A stretch of DNA of 46,632 nucleotides from Lysinibacillus_B sp036662795 (GTDB lineage Bacteria; Bacillota; Bacilli; Bacillales_A; Planococcaceae): the NCBI RefSeq assembly GCF_036662795.1, contig NZ_JBAFWZ010000026.1:1-46632 (forward strand), written 5' to 3'. The stretch's first letter is position 1; each line of letters begins with the position of its first letter. Shown here in pieces: positions 17,905 through 25,815 of this stretch. The position numbers and the translations under genes are program-made. The notes beneath the pieces are model-generated. The model searched no databases. It worked only from the letters and a program-made list of their open reading frames with translations, and had not been told where the DNA came from.

Positions 17905-18789
17905 ATGAAGAGTCCTTTTTCACGTTTTTTCGGAGGCGGAGTAAAGTCTGAGCCAGAAGTAAAAAGTGAAGTAGAAGCGGTAAATACAGCGGCAGAAGAA
18001 GTAGTGAAAATTCCAATTGAAAATATCATTCCTAACCGTTACCAACCTCGAACTGTTTTTGATGACGAAAAGATTGAAGAGTTATCTAGAACAATTCATA
18101 CACACGGTGTGATTCAGCCGATAGTTGTGCGTCCGAGTGAGGGTGGTGACGGAACGTATGAAATCATTGCAGGTGAACGCAGATACCGTGCAATGAAAAA
18201 ATTAGAATGGACAGAAGTGCCAGCAATTGTCCGTGTATTAAGCGATAAAGAAACGGCTTCTATTGCATTAATTGAAAACCTTCAGCGTGAAGAGTTAACT
18301 GCAATAGAGGAAGCTTTAGCGTATCAGCAATTGCTTGAGCTTCATTCACTGACACAGGAAGCGCTTGCTCAGCGTCTAGGAAAAGGGCAGTCTACAGTGG
18401 CCAATAAACTACGTTTACTGAAGCTACCCCAATTTGTACAAGAAGCTATTTTAAAGCGTGAAATAACGGAGCGACATGCACGAGCGTTAATCGCTATTAA
18501 GGACGAGCAGCTTCAAATGCAACTAATCGCAGCAGTCTTGGAATATGATTGGAATGTTCGACAGCTTGAGGAGCAAATCCAGCTGCTGTTGCATCCAGAA
18601 GAGGATGAGACTCCTGAGAAGACGGCACGACCTAAGCGTAAAGCGATTAGTAAGGATGTACGGATCGCGTTGAATACAATTAAGCAGTCACTATCGATGG
18701 TAAGCAAAAGTGGTATAAAGTTAAAAACGGAAGAAGAAGATACTGAAGAGTATTATCAAATCACTGTGAAAATCCCGAAAAAAAAATAA
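17905..18789 (+). CDS. noc: Nucleoid occlusion protein Noc
   Basis: 294 aa ParB paralogue. Noc binds its own DNA sites and the membrane and keeps FtsZ from dividing over the chromosome. The N-terminus MKSPFSRFFGGG is the amphipathic membrane-targeting helix that separates Noc from Spo0J. The ParB CTP-binding motif is GERRYRA (about 91-97), followed by a helix-turn-helix (LTQEALAQRLGKGQSTVANKLRLLKLP). ATG is preceded by AAAGGTGGTG. I saw no clear Noc-binding palindrome in this window. It is separated from soj by a terminator. Confidence 0.94.
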   Translation: MKSPFSRFFGGGVKSEPEVKSEVEAVNTAAEEVVKIPIENIIPNRYQPRTVFDDEKIEELSRTIHTHGVIQPIVVRPSEGGDGTYEIIAGERRYRAMKKLEWTEVPAIVRVLSDKETASIALIENLQREELTAIEEALAYQQLLELHSLTQEALAQRLGKGQSTVANKLRLLKLPQFVQEAILKREITERHARALIAIKDEQLQMQLIAAVLEYDWNVRQLEEQIQLLLHPEEDETPEKTARPKRKAISKDVRIALNTIKQSLSMVSKSGIKLKTEEEDTEEYYQITVKIPKKK

Positions 18790-18795
18790 CACTCT

Positions 18796-18830
18796 CTCCC
18801 GAATAACGCTATATTCGGGAGTTTTTATTT
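18796..18830 (+). terminator. noc terminator
   Basis: CTCCCGAATA (18796-18805) and TATTCGGGAG (18812-18821) form a perfect 10-bp stem with a 6-nt loop, followed by TTTTTATTT. Confidence 0.9.
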
Positions 18831-18867
18831 GCCGATAATAAGCGGGGAATATTATTTGATGAATATT

Positions 18868-18898
18868 TTGACGATTCTATGGAGTTTTTTGTTAGAAT
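18868..18898 (+). promoter_or_regulatory. Candidate soj-spo0J promoter
   Basis: TTGACG (18868-18873) and TAGAAT (18893-18898) with a 19-bp spacer. The -10 is extended (TGTTAGAAT). The long spacer is unusual, but the extended -10 supports it. Confidence 0.45.
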
Positions 18899-19006
18899 GA
18901 TAAGTAATTAGTTTAGAGAATTCTGTGTTTCAAAGATAGCTATTTAACAAAAATGAAAATCGAGTTACAGCAGTAACGAATTTGAATGTTGAAAGCAGGT
19001 GCACAA

Positions 19007-19768
19007 ATGGGAAGAACTATTGCAATCGCTAACCAAAAGGGTGGCGTAGGGAAAACGACTACAGCTGTAAATTTAAGTGCTTGTCTAGCTTATTTAGGAA
19101 AGAAAACATTGTTTATTGACATTGATCCACAGGGAAATGCATCAAGTGGAATTGGTATTAATAAAGGGGATGTAGACAGCTGTATATATGATGTGTTAAT
19201 TGAAGAGGAAGATGTAATATCTGTGATTCAGCAGACAAAAGTTGAAAATTTATATATAGTGCCCGCTACAATTTCTTTAGCAGGTGCTGAAATTGAACTT
19301 GTATCAACAATATCCCGTGAAGTGCGCCTAAAAAAGGCTTTGCAGGATGTGAAGCCTATGTATGATTATATTATTATTGATTGTCCGCCTTCACTGGGGC
19401 TTTTAACGATTAATGCATTAACTGCCTCTGATGCAGTAATTATTCCAGTACAATGTGAGTATTATGCGCTTGAAGGGCTCAGTCAGTTACTATCAACTGT
19501 TCGCCTTGTGCAAAAACATTTGAATAAGGAATTAAGAATCGATGGTGTATTGCTAACGATGCTTGATGCAAGAACAAATTTAGGACTACAAGTAATTGAA
19601 GAAGTAAAGAAATATTTTCAAGATAAAGTATACAAATCAATTATCCCGCGAAATGTTCGCCTAAGCGAGGCACCAAGTCACGGTGAACCAATTATTTTAT
19701 ATGATGCAAAATCACGTGGATCGGAAAATTATCTAGAGCTTGCAAGGGAAGTGATCAAAAATGGCTAA
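19007..19768 (+). CDS. soj: Chromosome-partitioning ATPase Soj (ParA)
   Basis: 253 aa, exactly the B. subtilis length. It is a deviant Walker ATPase that works with Spo0J-parS and modulates DnaA. The deviant Walker A NQKGGVGKTTT contains the signature Lys K11 and K16. DIDPQGNASSG and DYIIIDCPPSLGLLT follow. ATG 19007 is chosen because AGGTGC precedes it and the protein then begins MGRTIAIANQKGG, as in the family. The longer frame adds seven residues without an SD. It overlaps spo0J by 8 bp. Confidence 0.96.
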   Translation: MGRTIAIANQKGGVGKTTTAVNLSACLAYLGKKTLFIDIDPQGNASSGIGINKGDVDSCIYDVLIEEEDVISVIQQTKVENLYIVPATISLAGAEIELVSTISREVRLKKALQDVKPMYDYIIIDCPPSLGLLTINALTASDAVIIPVQCEYYALEGLSQLLSTVRLVQKHLNKELRIDGVLLTMLDARTNLGLQVIEEVKKYFQDKVYKSIIPRNVRLSEAPSHGEPIILYDAKSRGSENYLELAREVIKNG

Positions 19769-20609
19769 AGGATTAGGAAAAGGAATCGGAGCGTTTTTTC
19801 CGGAAGAAACGTTACATAAAGACAATGAAATCGAAAGTGTATCTGTAAGTCAACTTGTCGTAAATCCATTCCAACCAAGGAAAATTTTTAATGATGATGT
19901 GTTAGAGGAGCTTGCTCAGTCGATTAAAGAGCATGGAATTATTCAGCCAATTGTTGTGCGAAAAAAGGGCAAGAAATATGAAATTGTTGTTGGTGAACGA
20001 CGTTTCCGCGCGGCTAAATTGGCAGGTTTAAATGAAATACCTGCTATTGTGAAAGAAATGACTGAACAGCAAATGATGGAGGTTGCAATTCTAGAAAACC
20101 TACAACGGGAGGATTTAACCCCGATTGAAGAAGCCGAGGCATACAGTAGCTTAATCGAAAAATTAGATTTTACACAGGAAGATTTAGCGAAGCGTTTAGG
20201 AAAGAGCAGACCCCATATTGCCAATCATATTCGCTTATTACAGCTGCCAGAAGAAGTACGTTCATTAGTGAATAATGGTCAGCTCTCTATGGGACATGGT
20301 CGTGCTCTTCTAGGGCTAAAAAATAAGCGCCGAATTCCAGATGTGGCTCAAAAGGTATTACATCAATCTCTAAATGTCCGTCAGCTTGAGACGCTTGTGC
20401 AAAATATAAACGAATATGTTTCACGTGAAACGGAAAAGGCCGTTAATAAGGATGTGTTCGTAGTGGCCACTGAAACACAGTTACGTGATTACTTCGGTAC
20501 GAATGTCCAAATTAAAAAGCAAAAGGACAAAGGGAAAATTGAAATTGAGTTTTATTCAGAGGAAGATTTAGAGCGTATTTTAGAAATTCTGAATGTAGAA
20601 TTAGATTAA
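19761..20609 (+). CDS. spo0J: Chromosome-partitioning protein Spo0J (ParB)
   Basis: 282 aa, like B. subtilis Spo0J. It binds parS, slides and spreads as a CTP-dependent clamp and loads SMC. The N-terminal MAKGLGKGIGAFFPE is the Soj-stimulating peptide. The CTPase motif GERRFR spans residues 78-83. The helix-turn-helix is FTQEDLAKRLGKSRPHIANHIRLLQLP. The C-terminal dimerisation domain ends YSEEDLERILEILNV. It starts inside the end of soj (8-bp overlap). The gene carries a parS site near its 3' end. Confidence 0.97.
   Translation: MAKGLGKGIGAFFPEETLHKDNEIESVSVSQLVVNPFQPRKIFNDDVLEELAQSIKEHGIIQPIVVRKKGKKYEIVVGERRFRAAKLAGLNEIPAIVKEMTEQQMMEVAILENLQREDLTPIEEAEAYSSLIEKLDFTQEDLAKRLGKSRPHIANHIRLLQLPEEVRSLVNNGQLSMGHGRALLGLKNKRRIPDVAQKVLHQSLNVRQLETLVQNINEYVSRETEKAVNKDVFVVATETQLRDYFGTNVQIKKQKDKGKIEIEFYSEEDLERILEILNVELD
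20417..20432. other. parS site 2 (15/16, inside spo0J)
   Basis: TGTTTCACGTGAAACG differs from the consensus TGTTNCACGTGAAACA only at the last base. A parS inside spo0J itself is also known in B. subtilis. Confidence 0.9.
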
Positions 20610-20639
20610 TTTAAATGCGCCCTGTAAAGGTGTTCTATT

Positions 20640-20770
20640 TTAAAGAGTGTCTAAGCATTCGCGCTGCACGTTCGAGGTCGCGTTCTGTTCTCACGGGTGA
20701 AAGTAGAGGAGCGTGTACTTTCGCTTCGGGCTCGCAAGCAGCTGTCGCGTGCAAAAGGGCTCTTTTCTTA
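20640..20770. other. GC-rich intergenic island between spo0J and the DUF554 gene
   Basis: Between the spo0J stop and the hairpin at 20796 lies a stretch rich in CG steps (GCGCTGCACG, GGTCGCG, GCTTCGGGCTCGC, CTGTCGCGTGC) unlike the AT-rich flanks. An open frame across it (20615-20797) gives a low-complexity Arg/Ser peptide with no SD, so I do not call it a gene. A dispersed repeat or remnant is the likeliest explanation. Its identity is unknown. Confidence 0.45.
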
Positions 20771-20795
20771 ATAGCTAAAAATATAGTATTTGTAT

Positions 20796-20842
20796 AGAAA
20801 AACATCATCCCGTCCTTCTTTTAGGGCGAGAGGTGTTTTTCT
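20796..20842 (+). terminator. Hairpin before the DUF554 gene
   Basis: AGAAAAACATC (20796-20806) pairs with GGTGTTTTTCT (20832-20842), with one G-U pair. An inner stem CGTCC/GGGCG is possible. It ends 20 bp before the next start codon. Confidence 0.65.
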
Positions 20843-20862
20843 ACTTGTTAAGGAGCAGCGAG

Positions 20863-21579
20863 ATGGTTTTATTAGGTTCATTTTTAAATGCTTTGTTTAT
20901 TATCATTGGTGCTTTAATTGGTCGTGTATTTCAACATATTCCTGAAAAAACAAAGGAAACAGCTCTATCGATTATTGGGCTAGCTGTTGCCGTACTAGGA
21001 ATTCAAATGGGGTTTAAAAGCGAGAATTTTGTAATCGTTATTATTAGCCTAGTAATGGGAGCAATAGTTGGAGAATGGCTTGATTTAGATACATTGTTTA
21101 ACCGCTTCGGACTCTGGGTCGAATCAATTTTAAATAAAGGGAAGGCGAAAGGGGCTGGCAACGGTCAAATTGCAGAGGGCTTCGTGACAGCATCCCTTAT
21201 TTTTGTTATTGGATCTATGGCTATAATCGGTGCGCTTGATAGTGGACTTAGAAATGATCATGATGTACTGATTACAAAGGGGATTATTGACGGATTTACG
21301 TCCATTATTTTAGCATCTACCCTAGGATTAGGTGTACTGTTATCAGCATTCCCTGTTTTTATTTATCAAGGTGGAATTACACTTTTTGCTGGTATCATCA
21401 GTTCCTATATTCCAGAAGAGGCACTCAATATGTTTATTAGAGAAATGACTGCTACTGGTGGGGTTATGATTATGGCTATTGGTCTAAATATAGCTGGGCT
21501 AACGAAAATTCGAGTAGCCAATTTGCTGCCGGCTATTTTGATTGTAGGGATTATCGTTGCTATATTGTTTGTTTTTTAA
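20863..21579 (+). CDS. DUF554 family membrane protein (YqgA/YdfK-like)
   Basis: 238 aa, hydrophobic throughout, with about six to seven membrane segments. The pattern MVLLGSFLNALFIIIGALIG...ETALSIIGLAVAVLGIQMG...MGAIVGEWLDLD is typical of the DUF554 family, a predicted transport-like membrane protein of unknown function. ATG 20863 is preceded by AAGGAGCAGCGAG. The longer frame from 20833 starts inside the upstream hairpin. It runs convergently into yyaC, and the two coding regions overlap by 81 bp. Confidence 0.85.
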   Translation: MVLLGSFLNALFIIIGALIGRVFQHIPEKTKETALSIIGLAVAVLGIQMGFKSENFVIVIISLVMGAIVGEWLDLDTLFNRFGLWVESILNKGKAKGAGNGQIAEGFVTASLIFVIGSMAIIGALDSGLRNDHDVLITKGIIDGFTSIILASTLGLGVLLSAFPVFIYQGGITLFAGIISSYIPEEALNMFIREMTATGGVMIMAIGLNIAGLTKIRVANLLPAILIVGIIVAILFVF

Positions 21580-22125
21580 TAAATATCGTTGCCATGATAA
21601 GGTTAGCGCACGTGCGATTGTATTACTGATACAATTCGTGACATGCAATCGTGTATTTTGAAGTACCATCGTTTCCATAAAGCCACCAACGTTGACGACG
21701 CCCTTGATGGATAAATCGCCGATTGGTGGTAGTTCTTTTTTTACAGCACGTCCGGGATAGAGAGCCCCATCCTTCACAATGATTGTCCCAACTGACTGTT
21801 CTTCACCGAGACAGGCATCGATGGCAACGATAAAAGGACGGGGATTTTGTGTTTCAAGTTCAACTTGTGTTTCAAGTAAATTTAATGCATGAACGGGTTT
21901 TTCAAGCGTTCCTAGAACCGGAAATGGAAAAGCATAATCAGTTAACAACTGACTGCCAACTAGTGGTCCAAGTGCATCACCCGTAGACCGATCAGTACCG
22001 ATACAACAAAATGTTAGCTGTGGAAGATGAAATGGAATATGCTGCAAGAAAATTTCACTTAGTTGCCAAACGGCACCGGATTTTTCATAATGGATAGCAT
22101 AATGCAAATAAGAGGGTTGTTGCAT
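21499..22125 (-). CDS. yyaC: YyaC family spore protein (GPR-like peptidase fold)
   Basis: 208 aa. The core CCIGTDRSTGDALGPLVGSQL, VHALNL and FIVAIDACLG is characteristic of YyaC, a sporulation protein related to the germination protease fold. ATG with GTGAGGTCA upstream. The 3' end overlaps the convergent DUF554 gene by 81 bp, so the basic tail after about residue 180 is probably non-conserved. In B. subtilis yyaC is forespore-expressed; a sigma-F-like promoter is visible upstream. Presence of the gene supports an endospore former. Confidence 0.88.
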   Translation of the reverse strand: MQQPSYLHYAIHYEKSGAVWQLSEIFLQHIPFHLPQLTFCCIGTDRSTGDALGPLVGSQLLTDYAFPFPVLGTLEKPVHALNLLETQVELETQNPRPFIVAIDACLGEEQSVGTIIVKDGALYPGRAVKKELPPIGDLSIKGVVNVGGFMETMVLQNTRLHVTNCISNTIARALTLSWQRYLLKNKQYSNDNPYNQNSRQQIGYSNFR

Positions 22126-22192
22126 AAAATGACCTCACTTTCAAATTTGAATGGGTTGTTCATGTTTCATTTAGGTATCCTTTATATTTAGG

Positions 22193-22222
22193 CAGTATAT
22201 TCAAAATGTTAGATTGTTATAC
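22193..22222 (-). promoter_or_regulatory. Possible sigma-F-type promoter of yyaC
   Basis: On the minus strand GTATA (22222-22218) fits the sigma-F -35 (GYWTA). A 15-bp spacer leads to GAATATACTG (22202-22193), which fits 7 of 10 positions of the -10 pattern GGNRANANTT. It is weak on its own but fits the known compartment of yyaC expression. Confidence 0.35.
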
Positions 22223-22236
22223 AAGAGGTGGAAAAT

Positions 22237-23157
22237 TTGGAAATTACACAAGCGAATGAAGAAACTAAAGAGTTAAAAGGCTTCGAAAAAATGATGCAAA
22301 ATCTATGGGATTTTGTAACGGATCCAGATTTATGGGATTTTATTATGATTGCTTTCATAAAAATTATCGCGATTTTTATTATTTCTTATTTGGTCGTAGC
22401 TATTGGAAAAAAGGTGATAGCCAATATTTTTACGTTACGCATTAAATCTCCATTAAATCATTCAGAGCGTCGTCAAAAAACAATACTAAAGCTATTGCAA
22501 AGTGTACTTTCGTATTTAGTTTATTTTTCAGCTATTATAGGGAGTTTGTCTGTTTTAGATATCAATGTAGCTGGTTTATTAGCTGGGGCTGGGATTGCAG
22601 GTCTAGCGATTGGTTTTGGTGCACAAAGTTTAGTAAAAGATGTGATTACAGGTTTTTTCATTATTTTCGAGGATCAGTTTGGTGTTGGTGATTATATTCG
22701 GGTAAATATAGCGGAAGGAACCGTTGTGGAAATTGGGCTACGTACAACAAAAATTAAGGGAATTACAGGAGAACAGTTTATTATTCCAAATGGCTCTATC
22801 ACGGATGTTATTAACTATTCTATTAATAACTCTAAAGCGATGATCGATATGCAGCTCGCTTTTGATGCAGATATTGAAAAAGCAGAAAAAGTGATTAATG
22901 AATATTTAAAAACATTACCTGAAATTCACCCGGAATTAGCTTCACCGCCTACTTTTCTAGGTGTGCAAAATATTGCCGGAACCGAGGTAACGATTCGTAT
23001 TATGGCAGAAACATTGCCGCTCCAGCAGTATGCAGTAGCGCGTACGATTCGTAGAGATGTAAAGGATATATTAGAGAAAAATGGTATTCCGATTCCGTAT
23101 CCGAAAATGATGCTATATGATCGAGTTATGGGAAGAGAAGTTGAAGGAGGACAATAA
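22237..23157 (+). CDS. MscS-family small-conductance mechanosensitive channel
   Basis: 306 aa. Membrane segments lie near residues 32-55 and 80-120. The pore helix and following region read GLLAGAGIAGLAIGFGAQSLVKDVITGFFIIFEDQFGVGDYI, the MscS Gly/Ala packing pattern entering the beta domain. A cytoplasmic vestibule domain follows. Such channels open on hypo-osmotic shock. The frame begins at GTG 22228, but that codon is part of the SD (AGAGGTGG); TTG 22237, 5 nt after it, is the likely start. It is divergent from yyaC and 1 bp from the DUF951 gene. Confidence 0.88.
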   Translation: MEITQANEETKELKGFEKMMQNLWDFVTDPDLWDFIMIAFIKIIAIFIISYLVVAIGKKVIANIFTLRIKSPLNHSERRQKTILKLLQSVLSYLVYFSAIIGSLSVLDINVAGLLAGAGIAGLAIGFGAQSLVKDVITGFFIIFEDQFGVGDYIRVNIAEGTVVEIGLRTTKIKGITGEQFIIPNGSITDVINYSINNSKAMIDMQLAFDADIEKAEKVINEYLKTLPEIHPELASPPTFLGVQNIAGTEVTIRIMAETLPLQQYAVARTIRRDVKDILEKNGIPIPYPKMMLYDRVMGREVEGGQ

Positions 23158-23158
23158 G

Positions 23159-23359
23159 ATGGAGCCGAAGCAATTTGAATTACAGGATGTTGTAGAGATG
23201 AAAAAGCAGCATCCTTGTGGAACAAATGCATGGAAAATTATTCGAGTAGGTGCCGATATTCGCATTAAATGTGAAGGTTGCGGGCATAGTGTAATGATCC
23301 CTCGCCGTGAATTTGAAAAGAAAATGAAAAAAGTTATAAGGAAAGCAAGTGATGCGTAA
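23159..23359 (+). CDS. yyzM: DUF951 family protein (YyzM-like)
   Basis: 66 aa, small and basic. The sequence reads QDVVEMKKQHPCGTNAWKI...GADIRIKCEGCGHSVMIPRREFEKKMKKV. HPCG and CEGCGH supply paired cysteines that could bind metal. The fold resembles DUF951, found next to ychF in many Firmicutes, function unknown. ATG 23159 has GAAGGAGG 8 nt upstream, inside the end of the mscS-like gene. The symbol follows B. subtilis synteny from memory. Confidence 0.85.
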   Translation: MEPKQFELQDVVEMKKQHPCGTNAWKIIRVGADIRIKCEGCGHSVMIPRREFEKKMKKVIRKASDA

Positions 23360-23458
23360 GTTTCATGCATATTAGACTTTTCTCTAGCGAATCAATATAA
23401 TAGATAAGGTTATTGAAGAGAAAAAATTGAACTGAACATAGAAAGGTTGTGTCTATTC

Positions 23459-24559
23459 ATGGCATTAACAGCTGGTATTGTAGGCTTACCGAACGTAGGG
23501 AAATCTACTTTATTTAACGCAATTACAAAGGCAGGAGCTCTAGCGGCAAACTATCCATTCGCAACAATCGATCCGAATGTGGGCATTGTAGAAGTGCCAG
23601 ATGCGCGTCTCCAAAAGTTAACGGAGCTTGTAACACCGAAGAAAACTGTCCCAACGTCATTTGAATTCACAGATATCGCCGGGATTGTTAAAGGAGCTTC
23701 TCAAGGGGAAGGTCTAGGAAATAAATTCCTTTCACATATTCGTGAAGTAGATGCGATTTGTCAGGTGGTTCGTTGTTTTGAAGACGAAAATATTACGCAT
23801 GTATCGGGTACAGTAAATCCGATTGATGATATTGAAGTAATCAATTTAGAATTAATTTTGGCTGACTTAGAGTCTGTTGATAAACGCCTTCAAAAGGTAA
23901 GTAAAATGGCGAAACAAAAGGATAAAGAGGCATTAATCGAAGAGCCTATCTTAACAAAAATTAAAGATGCATTAGAATCTGATCAACCAGCTCGTTCAGT
24001 AGAGCTTTCAGATGATGAATTAAAAGTAATTAAAGGTCTACATCTTTTAACAATTAAGCCAATGCTTTATGTAGCGAACGTATCAGAAGACGAGGTAGCT
24101 GATGCAGATAATAATAAATATGTACAAATTGTGCGTGAATTTGCAGCAAAAGAAGGCTCTCATGTAATTACGATTTGTGCAAAAGTGGAAGAAGAAATTT
24201 CAGAGCTTGATGATGAAGAAAAGGCGATGTTCTTAGAGGAGTTAGGTATTAAAGAGTCTGGTTTAGATCAATTAATCCGTGCTTCTTACGATCTACTTGG
24301 TTTAGCTACTTATTTCACTGCAGGTGTACAAGAAGTACGTGCTTGGACGTTCCGTAAAGGGATGAAAGCGCCACAATGTGCAGGTGTTATCCACTCTGAT
24401 TTCGAGCGCGGCTTTATTCGCGCAGAGACAGTTGCGTATGATGACTTAGTAGAAGCTGGTTCACACGCAGCAGCAAAAGAGGCAGGAAAAGTACGCTCAG
24501 AAGGTAAAGAATACATCGTTCAAGACGGCGACGTTATGTTATTCCGCTTTAACGTTTAA
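23459..24559 (+). CDS. ychF: Obg-family ATPase YchF (OLA1)
   Basis: 366 aa. It is a universal P-loop NTPase of the Obg family that prefers ATP and associates with ribosomes. G1 is GLPNVGKST (residues 8-16) and G3 is DIAGIVKGASQGEGLGNKFL. The family replaces the G4 NKxD motif, here YVANVSEDE. The C-terminal TGS domain (YFTAGVQEVRAWTFRKG) ends QDGDVMLFRFNV. ATG 23459 starts MALTAGIVGLPNVGKS as in YyaF of B. subtilis. The SD AAAGG lies rather far upstream (about 12 nt). Confidence 0.96.
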   Translation: MALTAGIVGLPNVGKSTLFNAITKAGALAANYPFATIDPNVGIVEVPDARLQKLTELVTPKKTVPTSFEFTDIAGIVKGASQGEGLGNKFLSHIREVDAICQVVRCFEDENITHVSGTVNPIDDIEVINLELILADLESVDKRLQKVSKMAKQKDKEALIEEPILTKIKDALESDQPARSVELSDDELKVIKGLHLLTIKPMLYVANVSEDEVADADNNKYVQIVREFAAKEGSHVITICAKVEEEISELDDEEKAMFLEELGIKESGLDQLIRASYDLLGLATYFTAGVQEVRAWTFRKGMKAPQCAGVIHSDFERGFIRAETVAYDDLVEAGSHAAAKEAGKVRSEGKEYIVQDGDVMLFRFNV

Positions 24560-24562
24560 TTG

Positions 24563-24604
24563 AAAAACGAGACTACTACGTAAGTAGCGGTCTCGTTTTT
24601 ATTT
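24563..24604. terminator. Bidirectional terminator between ychF and the DUF3267 gene
   Basis: AAAAACGAGAC (24563-24573) pairs with GTCTCGTTTTT (24590-24600), extended by CTAC/GTAG near a GTAA loop. T and A tracts on either side suit both convergent genes. Confidence 0.85.
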
Positions 24605-24627
24605 ATGATGATGCAACTTTTTCCTCG

Positions 24628-25164
24628 CTAATCGTAAACATAAAGCTTTGGCTCTTTCGGATCATCTTGTACCTTTGCGTGCTTCGAAAATTTTCGAAGT
24701 TCCTTATACATTGCAATATCGCCTACAGCACCTGCTATTAAAAATGCACCAACGAGTATGACTGTATTATTATTGAGCCAAAATCCGATAAAGGTTGGGA
24801 TGACACCAGTAACCCAAAATGGGAGTAAAAGCGCTTTTTTCATTGCATAGTTTGGAAGAGGCTGAGAGGTTGTTGCATAAGCCATCCCTTTTTCGAAATC
24901 AACGCCGTATGATAGTGAACGAAATGGAGTCTTTCCAAATAGGACAAAGCCAAGTAAATGACATGCCTCATGTAAAATAATCAGGACTACATATAAAACG
25001 ACAAAGAAAATAACATTCCATATAATGGAACTGGCGGAAATGTGAATGGATTGTGGCTGCAAAAATAAATTAAGTAAGAGTAAGCCGATGCTTAAACCAA
25101 TTGTCCATAGGATATTTTGCTTGGCAATTTTTTTAATGTCTAATTGGATTATGTGGGGTTGCAT
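24628..25164 (-). CDS. DUF3267 family putative membrane zincin
   Basis: 178 aa with about four membrane segments. HEACH in YVVLIILHEACHLLGF matches the HExxH motif of DUF3267, a predicted membrane metalloprotease-like family of unknown substrate. Segments near residues 20-35, 48-75, 110-128 and 132-150 are hydrophobic. The tail is charged. ATG with GGGAGG upstream. It is the only minus-strand gene between yyaC and the window's accessory end, convergent with ychF and divergent from rpsF. Confidence 0.85.
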   Translation of the reverse strand: MQPHIIQLDIKKIAKQNILWTIGLSIGLLLLNLFLQPQSIHISASSIIWNVIFFVVLYVVLIILHEACHLLGFVLFGKTPFRSLSYGVDFEKGMAYATTSQPLPNYAMKKALLLPFWVTGVIPTFIGFWLNNNTVILVGAFLIAGAVGDIAMYKELRKFSKHAKVQDDPKEPKLYVYD

Positions 25165-25297
25165 TATCTTTTCCTCCCTTTACTTTGTAATGTTATTTGA
25201 ATAGTGACGTACTTTGACAGCAGAACTATAGGAAAATCCTTTAGTAGTTAATGTATTAAAAAACCAATCGTAACATCATTAAATGTAAAGAAGAAAC

Positions 25298-25325
25298 TTG
25301 CTATTGTGAAGCTATATGGTAAAAT
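25298..25325 (+). promoter_or_regulatory. Possible upstream promoter of rpsF
   Basis: TTGCTA (25298-25303), a 16-bp spacer and TAAAAT (25320-25325) with an extended TGG. It would give a longer leader than the promoter at 25374. The rest of the 323-bp gap 25165-25487 shows nothing gene-like. Confidence 0.3.
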
Positions 25326-25373
25326 AAGAACATAAGTTCCTTTTTAAAAAATACACGAACCTATATATTAAAC

Positions 25374-25402
25374 TTGAATGTAAATATTAGTTATGTTACA
25401 AT
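25374..25402 (+). promoter_or_regulatory. rpsF-ssb-rpsR promoter
   Basis: TTGAAT (25374-25379), a 17-bp spacer and TACAAT (25397-25402). The -10 is extended (TGTTACAAT). The predicted transcript starts near 25409, giving a leader of about 80 nt. Confidence 0.8.
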
Positions 25403-25408
25403 TCATTG

Positions 25409-25487
25409 ATGTGAGTAATACTAGTTACTTACTCCTTGCTCCCTGTTCGACAGGAGAGCCCAAGTCCATAAGGAGGTGCAAAAGTAG
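25409..25487 (+). promoter_or_regulatory. Structured rpsF leader (candidate S6:S18 autoregulatory element)
   Basis: The leader can form GTGAGTAA/TTACTTAC (25411-25418 with 25425-25432) and GCTCCCTGT/ACAGGAGAGC (25439-25447 with 25451-25460, one bulged base). CTCCTT (25432-25437) is complementary to the SD core AAGGAG (25470-25475), so the leader could mask the rpsF ribosome-binding site. Bacillales rpsF leaders are known to be bound by the S6:S18 complex. I infer the same here but did not verify the conserved bulge. Confidence 0.6.
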
Positions 25488-25778
25488 ATGAGAAAGTATG
25501 AATTAATGTACATCGTTCGCCCGAACATTGAAGAAGAAGCGAAGAAAGCTTTAGTAGAGCGTTTCAACGAAATCTTAACTTCAAACGGTGCTGAAATCAT
25601 CGAAGCTAAAGATTGGGGTAAACGCCGCTTAGCTTACGAAATCAACGACTTCCGCGAAGGTTTCTACCAAATCGTGAAAGTAAACGCTGGTTCTCAAGCA
25701 ATCGATGAGTACACTCGTTTAGCTAACATTAGCGAAGACATTATCCGTCATATCGCTGTTCGTGAAGAAGCAAAATAA
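25488..25778 (+). CDS. rpsF: 30S ribosomal protein S6
   Basis: 96 aa, full length (MRKYELMYIVRPNIEEEAKKA...GKRRLAYEI...RHIAVREEAK). It binds S18 and 16S rRNA in the platform of the small subunit. AAGGAGGTG lies 9 nt before the ATG. First gene of rpsF-ssb-rpsR, with its SD potentially sequestered by the leader. Confidence 0.98.
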   Translation: MRKYELMYIVRPNIEEEAKKALVERFNEILTSNGAEIIEAKDWGKRRLAYEINDFREGFYQIVKVNAGSQAIDEYTRLANISEDIIRHIAVREEAK

Positions 25779-25815
25779 TTTTTAAACAAAATGCTGAAAA
25801 GGAGGTTGAATACTA

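Noticed and set aside
20615..20797. 60-aa open frame in the GC-rich island
   Set aside because: No SD and low-complexity Arg/Ser/Ala composition; it looks like a by-product of GC-rich sequence.
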